From assembly GCA_903919145.1 (NCBI GenBank), contig CAIXGW010000158.1:1-38569 (forward strand): 38,569 bases of DNA, in the 5' to 3' direction. Origin of the DNA: an uncultured Myxococcales bacterium. Lineage in GTDB: Bacteria; Myxococcota_A; UBA9042. This document shows positions 8,202-15,832 of the stretch, piece after piece. Made by a program: the position numbers and the translations under genes. Every line of letters begins with the position of its first letter. Position 1 is the stretch's first letter. The notes beneath the pieces were generated by a model. It worked only from the letters and a program-made list of their open reading frames with translations, searched no databases and was not told the origin of the DNA.

Positions 8202-8585
8202 GTCAGTACCGTACGGGGGCGGCGACGATTCCGCAACCAGGACGCGCAGTGCCACGGTCGCGCGTCGGCAAAGTCGCCGGCCATGCCCGTCAATGTCGCG
8301 CTTTCGCTGCGCATGGCCGGAGCGACCGCTGGCGTGGCCGGCGCAGCGCGGTGCCACCGGGCGATCTTGCAGCGCCACCGCCGTCGCGCCAAGACGACCG
8401 TTGCAAGGCCTGGGGGCCTGAGTTAGCATCATCAAACAGTCGCGGGTGTGGTTGCCAGCAGGTTGAAAGCGGCTGGCGGGCAACCGCCGCAGCAGCCAGC
8501 CGGAACTCTCAGCCTCGACTGCCAATTCTCTCGGAATCAACCCAGACGCAAGAACTGGTGCTCGGCACGCAAACACGGAGACATG
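8202..8585. other. Divergent spacer between GT-C-like and GYF_2 genes
   Basis: No convincing gene is seen in these 384 bases, although part may encode the N-terminus of the GT-C-like protein if its start lies further upstream. One local structure stands out: GGCGG-GCAA-CCGCC (8475-8488), a GNRA-type tetraloop hairpin, competes with an overlapping stem GGCTGGC (8471-8477)/GCCAGCC (8495-8501). It lies about 85 nt before the GYF_2 start, so it could sit in that 5' leader. No promoter could be assigned. Confidence 0.3.
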
Positions 8586-9026
8586 ATGAGTTTCTACATT
8601 CAGCGGGACGGTCAGCCCAAAGAGTTCTCCATCCAAGCGCTGATCGACTTGGTCAAGAGCGGCGGCCTGCGGGCCGACGAATTCGTGTTTGACGGCCGCA
8701 TGCAGAAGTGGGTTGGCTCCACTCAGGTTGCTGAGCTTGCAGACGCGTGGAAGTCCGTCAAAGGTGGCCCTGCCGCCGCGGCTCCGGCGATTGCTCCTGC
8801 GGCGGCCCCAGCCCAGGCCGGCGACAAGAAGCGGTCCAAGAAGTTCAGCGAGACTTCCTGGTTCATGTCTGCCGTCACCTACGAAGAAGGTGGCCTGACC
8901 CCAAGTGAGCTGGCGCCGATGGAAGCTGGCGACAAGTTTGAGAACCTGCCGCCCGTTCCAGACGAGCTGCGCAAGAAGTTCTCTCTGTCGATCGCTGACT
9001 TGGACGACGGCGGCAAGAAGAAGTAG
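8586..9026 (+). CDS. GYF_2-domain (DUF4339-like) small protein
   Basis: The 146-residue protein begins with a GYF_2-type domain (residues 1-55: FYIQRDGQPKEFSIQALIDL, then ADEFVFDGRMQKW), a fold that binds proline-rich peptides and is common in myxobacteria. An Ala/Pro linker (~60-77) leads to a conserved-looking C-terminal block (KKFSETSWFMSAVTYEEGG to the end) with no recognised domain. GGAG at 8577-8580 fits the second of two tandem ATGs (8586) better than the first (8583). A strong terminator follows at 9061. Probably a cytoplasmic adaptor; the partner is unknown. Confidence 0.75.
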   Translation: MSFYIQRDGQPKEFSIQALIDLVKSGGLRADEFVFDGRMQKWVGSTQVAELADAWKSVKGGPAAAAPAIAPAAAPAQAGDKKRSKKFSETSWFMSAVTYEEGGLTPSELAPMEAGDKFENLPPVPDELRKKFSLSIADLDDGGKKK

Positions 9027-9060
9027 TCGGCGCCGCGCCACAGCTAAAGGATCCGCTGAC

Positions 9061-9121
9061 CGGGTCAGCGAACCCGCGAGCGAGTTTTCGCCCTGGGTTC
9101 CGCTGACCCGTTCTGCTTTTT
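9061..9121 (+). terminator. Rho-independent terminator after the GYF_2 gene
   Basis: CGGGTCAGCGAACCC (9061-9075) pairs with GGGTTCCGCTGACCCG (9095-9110), 15 bp with a single bulged C at 9101. The arms are separated by a 19-nt loop and followed by TTCTGCTTTTT (9111-9121). The stem is unusually long. An alternative small hairpin CGCTGACC/GGTCAGCG (9054-9070) uses the first arm and could compete. Confidence 0.72.
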
Positions 9122-9164
9122 GCGGCTCACGCGACCGTTGACTCGCCGCCGCACGGGATAGGCC

Positions 9165-10145
9165 ATGCAAAAGCGCAAGCTGGCGGGAACGGAGCTGGAC
9201 CTCAGCGTTGTGGGCTTTGGCTGCTGGGCGATGGGAGGCTTGTGGTGGGGCGACGATGTGCGCGATGCCGACAGCGAGGCGGCTGTGCAGCGCGCCTTGG
9301 ACCTTGGCATCAACTGGTTTGACACCGCGCCGCTGTACGGCCATGGGCACGCCGATGAAGTGCTGGTGCGGGCGCTGGGTGACCGCAAGCGCGAAGTCAT
9401 CATCGCTACCAAGGTCGGTGTCCGCTGGGATGGCGAAGGCGCACACGCCCGCAGTGATCTGACCGCGGACCACATCCGCAGCGACGTAGAGGCCAGCCTG
9501 CGGCGCCTTGGGCTAGAGCGCATCGATCTCTTGCAGATCCATTGGCCCTGCCAGCTCGACACGCCTCTTGAGGAGACTCTGGGGGCGCTAGAAGACCTGC
9601 GCAGGGCCGGCAAGATCCGCTATGTGGGCCTGTGCAACTACTCGGCCGCCCAGCTGCAGCACGCCGCAGCGCTGGCCCCCATTGACAGCCTGCAGACCCC
9701 CTACAGCATGTTGCGCCGCGAGTACGAGAGCGAGCTGCTTGGCGCCTGCGCTGGGCTGCCCGCCGGCCCCGGTCAAGCAGGAACGCGGCCGCTTGGGGTG
9801 CTAGCCTACGAGCCGCTGTGCCGCGGACTGTTGACTGGCAAGTTTGCGGCCACCGCGCGCTTTCCAGAGAGCGACCTGCGCGGCCGCGACGACCGCTTTC
9901 AGGGTTCGCGGTTTCTCAAGGCCCTGACTATCGTCAGTCGCTTGCAATTGCTGGGTAAGCGCCTGGGTACGCCGGTGGGACCGCTGGCGATCGCCTGGGT
10001 GCTGCGGCAGCCGGGGCTGACTGCGGCGATCGTCGGTGCCAAGAGGCCCGAGCAGATCGCAGAGAGCGCCACGGCGGCAGCCCTGCTGGATCGCGACCTG
10101 CCGTGGGATGAAATTGACAGAATTGTCGGTAGCTATCGCGGCTGA
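9165..10145 (+). CDS. Aldo/keto reductase
   Basis: The 326-residue protein is a full-length AKR. The catalytic tetrad can be read directly: Asp53 and Tyr58 in FDTAPLYG, Lys83 in IATKVG, and His126 in LLQIHWP. The NADPH-binding C-terminal segment (TAAIVGAKRPEQIAE) is present. It should reduce an aldehyde or ketone in the cytoplasm with NADPH; the substrate cannot be told. The 3' end overlaps the convergent sirohaem gene by 13 bp (10133-10145). No operon partner is apparent. Confidence 0.9.
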   Translation: MQKRKLAGTELDLSVVGFGCWAMGGLWWGDDVRDADSEAAVQRALDLGINWFDTAPLYGHGHADEVLVRALGDRKREVIIATKVGVRWDGEGAHARSDLTADHIRSDVEASLRRLGLERIDLLQIHWPCQLDTPLEETLGALEDLRRAGKIRYVGLCNYSAAQLQHAAALAPIDSLQTPYSMLRREYESELLGACAGLPAGPGQAGTRPLGVLAYEPLCRGLLTGKFAATARFPESDLRGRDDRFQGSRFLKALTIVSRLQLLGKRLGTPVGPLAIAWVLRQPGLTAAIVGAKRPEQIAESATAAALLDRDLPWDEIDRIVGSYRG

Positions 10146-10861
10146 TCGGCGGCCTGGTTCTTGTCTGCGAGCTCTGTTGGCTGCGGCGGCGCTGAGGCCT
10201 GCGCGGGAGGAGTTGCTGGTGCGACCCAGCTCTTGAGCAATTCTGCGCGCTGGTCGGCGGTGCCGCCGCGCAGCCACGACCACGGCTGCTTGGCCAGACG
10301 GCGCAGCAGCTCCATGCGGCCTGCCAGTTGGCTTGGACCCGGGGCCAGATCGTCGATCACCCAGCGGCGCAAGCGGCCATAGCGGTCCACCAGGTCGGCG
10401 ATATCAGCGGGCAGGCCGGAAAGTGCTTCCTGCAGCAGACGGCGCGACAGCCCCGGTGCCGTGCCGCTGGTGCCCACAGCCACGGTGAGCGGTCCGTGCT
10501 GGGCCTGGGCCATCAGCCACGCCGTGCACGCCTCGGGGACGTCGGCGCTGTTGCACAGGATGTGGCGTTTTTCGCACTGTGCAAACACCTCCAGGTCCAC
10601 CCCCTCGCGGCCAGTGGCAGACAGGACCATCAGCCGGCCAGCCACGTCTTCTGCGGCAAAGGGCCGCGGGATCCAGCGCAACAGGCCGTCTTGCGCCCAC
10701 TGCCGAACCTGCTGGCAGGCCTGTGGGGCCACCACATCAATGACTGCCCCGCAGCGCAACAGCTTTTCAAGTTTTTCGGCCGCCACCGCCCCGGCGCCGA
10801 CCAGCAGCACCGGCTGGCCCTGCAGCCGCAGGCCCACGGCCAGGACTGGCCACTGGCTCAC
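10133..10861 (-). CDS. Precorrin-2 dehydrogenase / sirohydrochlorin ferrochelatase (CysG N-domain, Met8-like)
   Basis: The 242-residue protein starts with the family NAD motif VLLVGAGAVAAEKLEKLL (residues ~19-36) and contains CNSADVPEACTAWLMA, matching the NxxDxPxxC segment whose Asp is catalytic in Met8 and CysG. It oxidises precorrin-2 to sirohydrochlorin and may insert iron to give sirohaem. The GTG start overlaps the stop of the upstream methyltransferase gene (GTGA) behind a GGGAGG motif, so the two proteins are coupled, doing with two genes what CysG does with one. The last ~35 residues are a Pro/Ala/Gln-rich tail. The 3' end overlaps the aldo/keto reductase gene tail-to-tail. Confidence 0.87.
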   Translation of the reverse strand: MSQWPVLAVGLRLQGQPVLLVGAGAVAAEKLEKLLRCGAVIDVVAPQACQQVRQWAQDGLLRWIPRPFAAEDVAGRLMVLSATGREGVDLEVFAQCEKRHILCNSADVPEACTAWLMAQAQHGPLTVAVGTSGTAPGLSRRLLQEALSGLPADIADLVDRYGRLRRWVIDDLAPGPSQLAGRMELLRRLAKQPWSWLRGGTADQRAELLKSWVAPATPPAQASAPPQPTELADKNQAADQPR

Positions 10862-11658
10862 AGCGCCTCCCGGGGATCGCCCATGCTCTCTCCTAGCGCG
10901 GCAACGGCACCAATCACCGCCACCGATGGGCTGTGCAATTCAGCATTATCAAAGTCTTTTAGGCAGTCGCGTACCGTGGTGCGCAAGACGCGCTGCTGCT
11001 GGCGGCCGGCCCAGGTCACCCAGGCCATCGGCAGGTCAGCGGGATAGCCCAGCGTGACCAAGCGCGGCACCCACTGGGCCCGCGACGCCACGCCCATCAG
11101 CACCACCACGGTGGTTTGCTCGTGGAACCAGGGCAAGCTGGCGCAGGCCTGCCCGTCGCGGCTGTGACCGGACACCACGCAGAAGGCGTCGGCAATTCCG
11201 CGGTGGGTCACGGCAATCCCGGCCAGCTGGGGGCCGGCGATGGCTGAGGTGATGCCCGGCACAACTTCACAGGGAATGCCAGCGGCGGCCAGGGCCTGCA
11301 CTTCCTCGCTGCCCCGCCCCAACACAAACGGGTCGCCGCCCTTGAGCCGGACGACCGCCTCGCCGGCCTGGGCCAATTCGACCAGCAGCGCCTCGATCTC
11401 GCGCTGCGCCATGCCGTGGTCGCCAGCGCGCTTGCCGGCGTCGATCAGGCGCGCCTGGCACTGGTCGAGCAGGTGCGGATCGACCAGGGCGTCGGCCACC
11501 ACCACGGTGGCGCTGTGCAGTAGGCCCCAGCCGCGCAGGGTCAGCAGATCGCTCGAGCCAGGGCCGGCGCCGACCAAGTACACCCAGCCGGGGCGGGCGC
11601 GGCGCAGGGCGGGCAAAGGGGGCAGGGCGGCATCGGCTGGCTGGAAGGTGTTTGTCAT
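10858..11658 (-). CDS. cobA: Uroporphyrinogen-III C-methyltransferase (SUMT)
   Basis: The 266-residue protein shows the tetrapyrrole methylase signatures: VYLVGAGPGSSDLLTLRG (residues ~26-43), VVRLKGGDPFVLGRG, and PGITSAIAGPQLAGIAVTHRG. It methylates uroporphyrinogen III twice with SAM to give precorrin-2, the branch point to sirohaem and cobalamin. Its neighbour is the precorrin-2 dehydrogenase, so sirohaem for sulfite or nitrite reductase is the likely product. A ~22-residue Ala/Pro-rich N-terminal extension precedes the domain. It is divergent from the MlaE-type permease gene (91-nt spacer). Confidence 0.92.
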   Translation of the reverse strand: MTNTFQPADAALPPLPALRRARPGWVYLVGAGPGSSDLLTLRGWGLLHSATVVVADALVDPHLLDQCQARLIDAGKRAGDHGMAQREIEALLVELAQAGEAVVRLKGGDPFVLGRGSEEVQALAAAGIPCEVVPGITSAIAGPQLAGIAVTHRGIADAFCVVSGHSRDGQACASLPWFHEQTTVVVLMGVASRAQWVPRLVTLGYPADLPMAWVTWAGRQQQRVLRTTVRDCLKDFDNAELHSPSVAVIGAVAALGESMGDPREAL

Positions 11659-11749
11659 CGCCGTGACAGGATAGCGCGTCAGCCGCGGGGCGAAAACTCG
11701 CGCGATCGCAAGCGCCGGCTATGCTTGCGAGGCTCGCCGCGGAGGTCCC

Positions 11750-12586
11750 TTGCCAGCCCCAGCTACCGAAATTCAAGCCGATGCCAAGTCCCAGGTGCTG
11801 GCGACGCTGCTGGCTGCGCTGACGATACCGATCAATGGGCTAGAAGCAGTTGGATCGCTGATGATCTTTGCGACCACCGCGCTGTGGCGGGCTCGCAAGC
11901 GGCCCGTTCGCTGGGCGGTGTACCTGCAGCAGATGGACTTTGTCGGCGTGGGGTCGCTGGGCATCATCGTGCTGACCGGCGCGTTTACCGGTGCGGTGTT
12001 TGCCATCCAGACCAGCGTCGCCTTTGACATCTTCAACGCCAAGAGCCTGATTGGCGGCTCGGTCGCGCTGGCGCTGGTGTTGGAGCTGGCGCCGACCATC
12101 GGTGCGCTGATGGTCGCAGGGCGGGTGGGCTCAGCCATGACCACTGAGATCGGCACCATGCGCGTCACCGAGCAGATCGACGCGCTGGAAACCATGGCCG
12201 TCGATCCAATGCATTATCTCATTGCCCCGCGCATCGTTGCCTGTACGCTGATGATGCCCCTGCTGACGATCGTCTTCAATTTCGTAGGGCTGATTGGCTC
12301 TTATGTGGTGTGCCTTGGCCTGCTGGGCGTGGACCACGGCGCCTTCTTCTCGCGCATCTACGAGTGGATCGGCCCCTCAGATATCTTGTGCTCGGTGGTC
12401 AAAGGCACGGTATTTGGCGGGCTGATTGGCAGCGTGGCTAGCTTCAAGGGGTTTTATGCCTCGGGTGGTTCGCGCGGCGTCGGTCTTGCCACCACCAGCA
12501 CTGTGGTTACGGCCAGCGTCGCAGTGCTTGTGGTCGACTACGTGATCACCAGCGCGTGGATGGTGCTGTTTCCCACCGGCACCTAA
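11750..12586 (+). CDS. mlaE: MlaE-family ABC transporter permease
   Basis: The 278-residue membrane protein has five to six hydrophobic segments and the MlaE signatures LELAPTIGALMVAGRVGSA and TTEIGTMRVTEQIDALE, the latter forming the coupling helix. MlaE permeases work with an ATPase (MlaF) and an MCE-domain protein (MlaD) to move phospholipids or other lipids between membranes. The start is TTG at 11750 behind GGAGGT (11741-11746). No ATPase or MCE gene is next to it; prfB follows 124 nt later with its own promoter. Its partners must be encoded elsewhere. Confidence 0.88.
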   Translation: MPAPATEIQADAKSQVLATLLAALTIPINGLEAVGSLMIFATTALWRARKRPVRWAVYLQQMDFVGVGSLGIIVLTGAFTGAVFAIQTSVAFDIFNAKSLIGGSVALALVLELAPTIGALMVAGRVGSAMTTEIGTMRVTEQIDALETMAVDPMHYLIAPRIVACTLMMPLLTIVFNFVGLIGSYVVCLGLLGVDHGAFFSRIYEWIGPSDILCSVVKGTVFGGLIGSVASFKGFYASGGSRGVGLATTSTVVTASVAVLVVDYVITSAWMVLFPTGT

Positions 12587-12632
12587 CCGCCGTTCACGGG
12601 GCAACGCCGGTGTGTGAGCCGCCGGCGCGCGG

Positions 12633-12661
12633 CTGACAGGTTGGGGCACACCTGCTAGAGT
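12633..12661 (+). promoter_or_regulatory. Sigma-70-type promoter of prfB
   Basis: CTGACA (12633-12638) and TAGAGT (12656-12661) are separated by exactly 17 nt. They match five and four of six consensus bases. A start near 12668 gives a ~43-nt leader containing GAGGAA (12702-12707) before the ATG. Confidence 0.55.
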
Positions 12662-12710
12662 CCTGGGCCCGCTGGCTTGTACCAGCTTCCTATCCACATG
12701 CGAGGAACCC

Positions 12711-13848
12711 ATGGCAACTATTGCCGAACTACGGTCCTGCGCAGCCGCCATCGACGATCGATTGGACGCGCTGCGCAGGAGTCTTTGACGTCGACTCCAA
12801 AGTAGAGCGCCTGGATGAATTGGAAAAACTGAGCGGCGAGGCTGATTTCTGGCTCGACGGCGACAAGGCCCAGCGGCTCATGAAAGAGCGCAACGACTGT
12901 GCGACCTCGATCGCCACGGTCGAAGAGCCGGCGGCCGTGCTCCGCGACGTGCGAGACATGCTGGACCTGGCTGAGCTTGAAGATGATCTGGGCTTTCTGC
13001 CCGAGCTCGAAGCCCAGCTGGATGCGGTTGCCATCACCTTGGACAAAGCCGAGTTTGCCCGCACCATGTCCTCGCCGACCGACCGTTCGCCGGCCATTTT
13101 GCAGATCAACGCTGGCGCGGGTGGCACGGAATCGGCCGACTGGGCACAGATGCTGCTGCGCATGTACTCGCGCTGGGGCGAAGCCCACGGCATGACGGTC
13201 GAGCTGCTGGACGAGGTGCCCGGCGAAGAAGCTGGAATTCGCAATGCCGTGCTGCGCATCGAGGGGGACTTCGCGTTTGGCTGGCTCAAGGCTGAGAACG
13301 GCGTGCACCGGCTGGTGCGGATCAGCCCGTTTGACTCGGCCAAGCGCCGCCACACCTCGTTCTGTTCGGTCTTTGTGGTTCCCGAAGAGGACGACTCGAT
13401 CCAGATCGACATCGACGAAGGCGACCTGCGCATCGACACCTATCGGGCATCGGGCGCGGGCGGACAGCACGTCAACCGGACCGACTCGGCCATCCGCATC
13501 ACCCACATCCCCACCGGGGTGGTGGTGGCTTGCCAGGCCGAGCGCAGCCAGCACAAGAACAAGAGTTTTGCGATGAAGATGCTCCACGCGCGGCTGGTGG
13601 ACCTGGAGCGCAAGAAGCGCAGCGCCGTCAAGGAAGAGATCGAAGCCGCCAAGATGGGCATCAACTTTGGCAGCCAGATCCGCTCTTACGTGTTGCAGCC
13701 CTACCAGATGGTCAAGGACCTGCGCACCGGCTGGCAGACCAGCAATACCGCTGCGGTGCTGGACGGCGATCTCGACGGCTTTATGCGCGCCTATCTGCTG
13801 GCTGCCGCCAAGGGCGAGCCGCTCAAGGCCCTGTCGGACGACGACTAG
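12711..13848 (+). CDS. prfB: Peptide chain release factor 2, with programmed +1 frameshift
   Basis: Translation starts at ATG 12711 (GAGGAA at 12702-12707). After 25 codons frame 0 meets an in-frame TGA at 12786-12788 within CTT TGA C. Skipping T12786 restores the long frame (12787-13848) for a 378-residue RF2. Numbering then matches E. coli RF2: SPF, which reads UGA/UAA, is at 205-207 and GGQ, which triggers peptide release, is at 250-252. The N-terminal part (IDDRLDALRRSL, then DVDSKVERLDELE) continues the family alignment across the shift. The frameshift is autoregulatory: low RF2 stalls at UGA and allows slippage. A GC-rich inverted repeat follows the stop. Confidence 0.97.
12777..12789 (+). 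promoter_or_regulatory. RF2 +1 programmed frameshift site
   Basis: The site reads AGG AGT CTT TGA C. CTT at 12783-12785 is the slippery codon, TGA at 12786-12788 the weak in-frame stop followed by C, and AGGAG at 12777-12781 the internal Shine-Dalgarno stimulator. In E. coli the purine run is three bases from CTT; here only one base (T12782) lies between. Confidence 0.9.
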
Positions 13849-13851
13849 TAA

Positions 13852-13984
13852 CCAAGACCGCTAGTTCGATCCGGGTTACCCCCCGGTTCTTGTTCACAGG
13901 TCTTGGCTACAACTGCTGGGTCCCCTTCCGTACCCCAAACCGTGTCCGTTGCGGAACCCGGAAAGAACTTGGGGGTTGGGGTAC
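13852..13984. other. Two structured inverted repeats downstream of prfB
   Basis: The first spans 13852-13906: an 8-bp outer stem CCAAGACC/GGTCTTGG encloses CCGGG-TTACCC-CCCGG (13871-13886). The second spans 13930-13984: GTACCCCAA pairs perfectly with TTGGGGTAC across a 37-nt loop. Neither has a T-run, so they are not classic terminators. They start 4 nt after the prfB stop and could be 3'-end structures of its mRNA or part of an unannotated RNA. No reading frame is credible here. Confidence 0.45.
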
Positions 13985-14020
13985 TCGTCAGAACGGCGCC
14001 AAGCCCAACAGCAACAAGCC

Positions 14021-14075
14021 AAAAACGAACCAGCCCGCCAACTACCAGAGCTAGTCTGGCAGCGGGCGGGCTGGT
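14021..14075 (-). terminator. Rho-independent terminator of the tRNA pair
   Basis: On the minus strand an 11-bp perfect stem (plus-strand ACCAGCCCGCC 14029-14039 with GGCGGGCTGGT 14065-14075) encloses a second stem CCAGA/TCTGG (14045-14059). It is followed by TTCGTTTTT (14029 down to 14021). It lies 18 nt beyond the tRNA-Glu 3' end. Confidence 0.82.
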
Positions 14076-14093
14076 CGGGATTGCCCAATCGGG

Positions 14094-14168
14094 CGTCCCC
14101 AGCGGGATTCGAACCCGCGTTATCGGCGTGAAAGGCCGGTGTCCTAGGCCAGGCTAGACGATAGGGAC
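14094..14168 (-). tRNA. tRNA-Glu (anticodon TTC)
   Basis: The 75-nt minus-strand sequence folds as a cloverleaf. The acceptor GTCCCTA pairs with TGGGGAC plus discriminator G. The anticodon loop CTTTCAC carries TTC, and the T-arm is GCGGGTTCGAATCCCGC. The 3' CCA is not encoded. tRNA-Lys lies upstream on the same strand and a terminator downstream; no separate promoter is obvious, so it is probably co-transcribed with tRNA-Lys. Its U34 is a known MnmA substrate. Confidence 0.95.
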
Positions 14169-14213
14169 GACGATGCTGTGGCGGGCGAACCCGACCACTG
14201 CGCAGGGCAATCA

Positions 14214-14339
14214 CCGGCTGGGACATTCAGCCGGGGTCTTGGTGGCAGCCGGTGTCGGGACCGGTTGCCGGGTCACTGGTCCGCTCCGATGCACGCACAG
14301 TGCGGTGGAACGGCTGGGTGCAGGACGGAACCTGTACCC
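14214..14339 (-). other. Hairpins in the tRNA-Lys/tRNA-Glu spacer
   Basis: CCGGCTG (14214-14220)/CAGCCGG (14228-14234) is a perfect 7-bp stem with a 7-nt loop. GGGTGCAGG (14316-14324)/CCTGTACCC (14331-14339) is a 9-bp stem with one wobble and a 6-nt loop. Neither is followed by a T-run on the minus strand, so they look like processing structures in the precursor rather than terminators. No third tRNA was found in the spacer. Confidence 0.4.
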
Positions 14340-14388
14340 TCTAATCAGCCTTGGGTTCGCCTTCCGGCAGAAAGCGTCCCTTCGGCGG

Positions 14389-14461
14389 TGGGCCGGGAGG
14401 GAATCGAACCCTCGACCAACAGATTAAAAGTCTGCTGCTCTACCGACTGAGCTACCGGCCC
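14389..14461 (-). tRNA. tRNA-Lys (anticodon TTT)
   Basis: The 73-nt minus-strand sequence folds as a standard tRNA. The acceptor GGGCCGG pairs with CCGGCCC plus discriminator A. The D-arm is AGCTCAGTCGGTAGAGCA, the anticodon loop CTTTTAA carries TTT, and the T-arm is GAGGGTTCGATTCCCTC. CCA is not encoded. A good promoter lies immediately upstream. This tRNA is a known substrate of MnmA, whose gene lies about 1.4 kb upstream on the same strand. Confidence 0.96.
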
Positions 14462-14475
14462 GGTCGGCGGCGCGC

Positions 14476-14504
14476 AGTCTAGTCGGACTGCGAATCGGCG
14501 TCAA
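14476..14504 (-). promoter_or_regulatory. Sigma-70-type promoter of tRNA-Lys
   Basis: On the minus strand TTGACG (plus 14499-14504) and TAGACT (plus 14476-14481) are separated by exactly 17 nt, with transcription expected to start about 8 nt before the tRNA 5' end at 14461. The elements match five and four of six consensus bases. The -10 region overlaps a small palindrome (14473-14492). Confidence 0.68.
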
Positions 14505-14551
14505 GAGGGACGCTGGCGGGGCCGTGCAGGGAAACACCGGCCCGGCGCGAG

Positions 14552-14836
14552 CTAGGCGTGGGGGTCGCGGCCAAGCTTGTCTTTGTGCTCGACTTCGACC
14601 TTGGGCGTGGCGTCCACTTCGGTGCGCAAGGCGGCCTCTTCGCCGTCCTTTTTGGCCTTCTTGAAGTTGCCAATGGCTTCGCCAAGGCCCTTGCCGAGCT
14701 GCGGCAGCTTGGCCGCGCCAAACAGCAGGACCACCACCGCCAGGATCGCCAGGATCTCTGGGGTGCCCAGCATGGCGCGGCCCACCGACAGGACGGCCGA
14801 CTGAATCGGAAAGTCAACAACTACGTAGGCAAACAT
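14552..14836 (-). CDS. tatA: TatA/E-type twin-arginine translocase subunit
   Basis: The product (~94 residues) has the TatA core: a hydrophobic helix ([20 protein letters not shown]), the conserved FG and LP, then the amphipathic helix [17 protein letters not shown] and an acidic tail. TatA oligomers form the conduit through which folded, twin-arginine substrates cross the inner membrane. AGGAG five bases before the ATG at 14836 supports this start, giving an unusual ~21-residue leader before the normal TatA N-terminus; the internal ATG at 14773 has no such site. tatB and tatC are not nearby. It follows rnc by 51 nt on the same strand. Confidence 0.87.
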   Translation of the reverse strand: MFAYVVVDFPIQSAVLSVGRAMLGTPEILAILAVVVLLFGAAKLPQLGKGLGEAIGNFKKAKKDGEEAALRTEVDATPKVEVEHKDKLGRDPHA

Positions 14837-14887
14837 CAAGGCTCCTGCACCAAACCGTGCGCGGGCGCCACAGGGCGCCAAGCTCTT

Positions 14888-15832
14888 CTAGGTTAACGGT
14901 TCGCCATCGGAAACGCTACCGCTGCTGGACAGCGCGTAGACCATCGGCGGCATGCCTACGGGGCGGGCGCGCAAGCCGCTCGGGCGGGTCACCGGCGCCT
15001 GTACCAGAGCGGCCAGCTCTGGCGTCGTCGCACAGGCATCGGCGACCATGCGGGTATAGAGCGCCTCGGCCGCAGCGAATTCAGCGGCCTTTTTGCTCGA
15101 CCCCTCGCCCTGGCCTTGCAAGGTGACTTCGCCGATGGCGGCGGTGGCCTGGGCGCGGAAAGTGGGCGCGTGCTCGGGTCCGGCGTCGCTGACAACGGCA
15201 TAGGTCGGCGGCGGATAGCCAGCGCGCTGCAGCAGCTCTTGCACGGCGGTCTTCCAGTTGGCGGTGCCCGCCGAAAGCGCAGTCGGCAGCGCCCCCAGTT
15301 CTTCGACCGTAAGCGTGGCGTCGACCAGCAATTCGCCAAAAAGATCGCGGACCATGGCTTGGACAGCCATGTAGCCGCCGTCTTTGAACACGGCACCCAG
15401 CACCGATTCAAAGGCGTCAGCCAGAATCGACGGACGCTGGCGGCCACCGCTGAGGTCCTCGCCGCGTCCCAGGCGCAGGGCAAGGCCAATGCCCAGCTGC
15501 TGGGCAAGGTTGGCCAACATGGACTCGCGCACCAACTGCGACTTCAGCACCGTCAGCTGACCTTCGCCGCGCTGGGGCAGCTGGTCGATGAGCGCCTCAG
15601 TGATCGCCAGGCCCAAGACCGCATCGCCCAAGAACTCCATGCGCTGGTTGTCAAACGCGCACTCTGGGTGTTCGTTGCGCCAGGAAGGGTGGGTCAGGGC
15701 CTCTTCGAGGAAATCGCGATTCTTGAAGCTATAGCCAAGGTTGCGCAGCAGGGCCGTAGCGCCGGCCACGGCGTCGTGGATGGGCATCTGCGGGCGCGAG
15801 CTGCGCCGGCCAGCTGTAGGGGTATCAACCAT
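14888..15832 (-). CDS. rnc: Ribonuclease III
   Basis: The 314-residue protein has the RNase III signature NQRMEFLGDAVLG (residues 62-74) and the second metal-binding motif DAFESVLGAVF. A C-terminal double-stranded RNA-binding domain follows (TAVQELLQRAGYPPPTY through EGSSKKAAEFAAAEAL). A ~65-residue Ala/Pro/Ser-rich tail comes after the dsRBD, longer than in E. coli. It cleaves double-stranded RNA such as rRNA precursors. The start overlaps the mnmA stop by 8 nt, with AAGGAAG as ribosome-binding site, so it is translationally coupled to mnmA. Confidence 0.95.
   Translation of the reverse strand: MVDTPTAGRRSSRPQMPIHDAVAGATALLRNLGYSFKNRDFLEEALTHPSWRNEHPECAFDNQRMEFLGDAVLGLAITEALIDQLPQRGEGQLTVLKSQLVRESMLANLAQQLGIGLALRLGRGEDLSGGRQRPSILADAFESVLGAVFKDGGYMAVQAMVRDLFGELLVDATLTVEELGALPTALSAGTANWKTAVQELLQRAGYPPPTYAVVSDAGPEHAPTFRAQATAAIGEVTLQGQGEGSSKKAAEFAAAEALYTRMVADACATTPELAALVQAPVTRPSGLRARPVGMPPMVYALSSSGSVSDGEPLT

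Noticed and set aside
8202..9473. N-terminal extension of the GT-C-like frame up to 9473
   Set aside because: It runs through the GYF_2 gene and the start of the aldo/keto reductase gene on the other strand and lacks membrane character.
14169..14388. A third tRNA (for example tRNA-Gln) between tRNA-Lys and tRNA-Glu
   Set aside because: No cloverleaf with a canonical T-arm and paired acceptor could be drawn; only two simple hairpins are present.
14473..14492. CGCAGTC/GACTGCG hairpin as a tatA terminator
   Set aside because: No T-run follows on the minus strand, and it coincides with the -10 region of the tRNA-Lys promoter.
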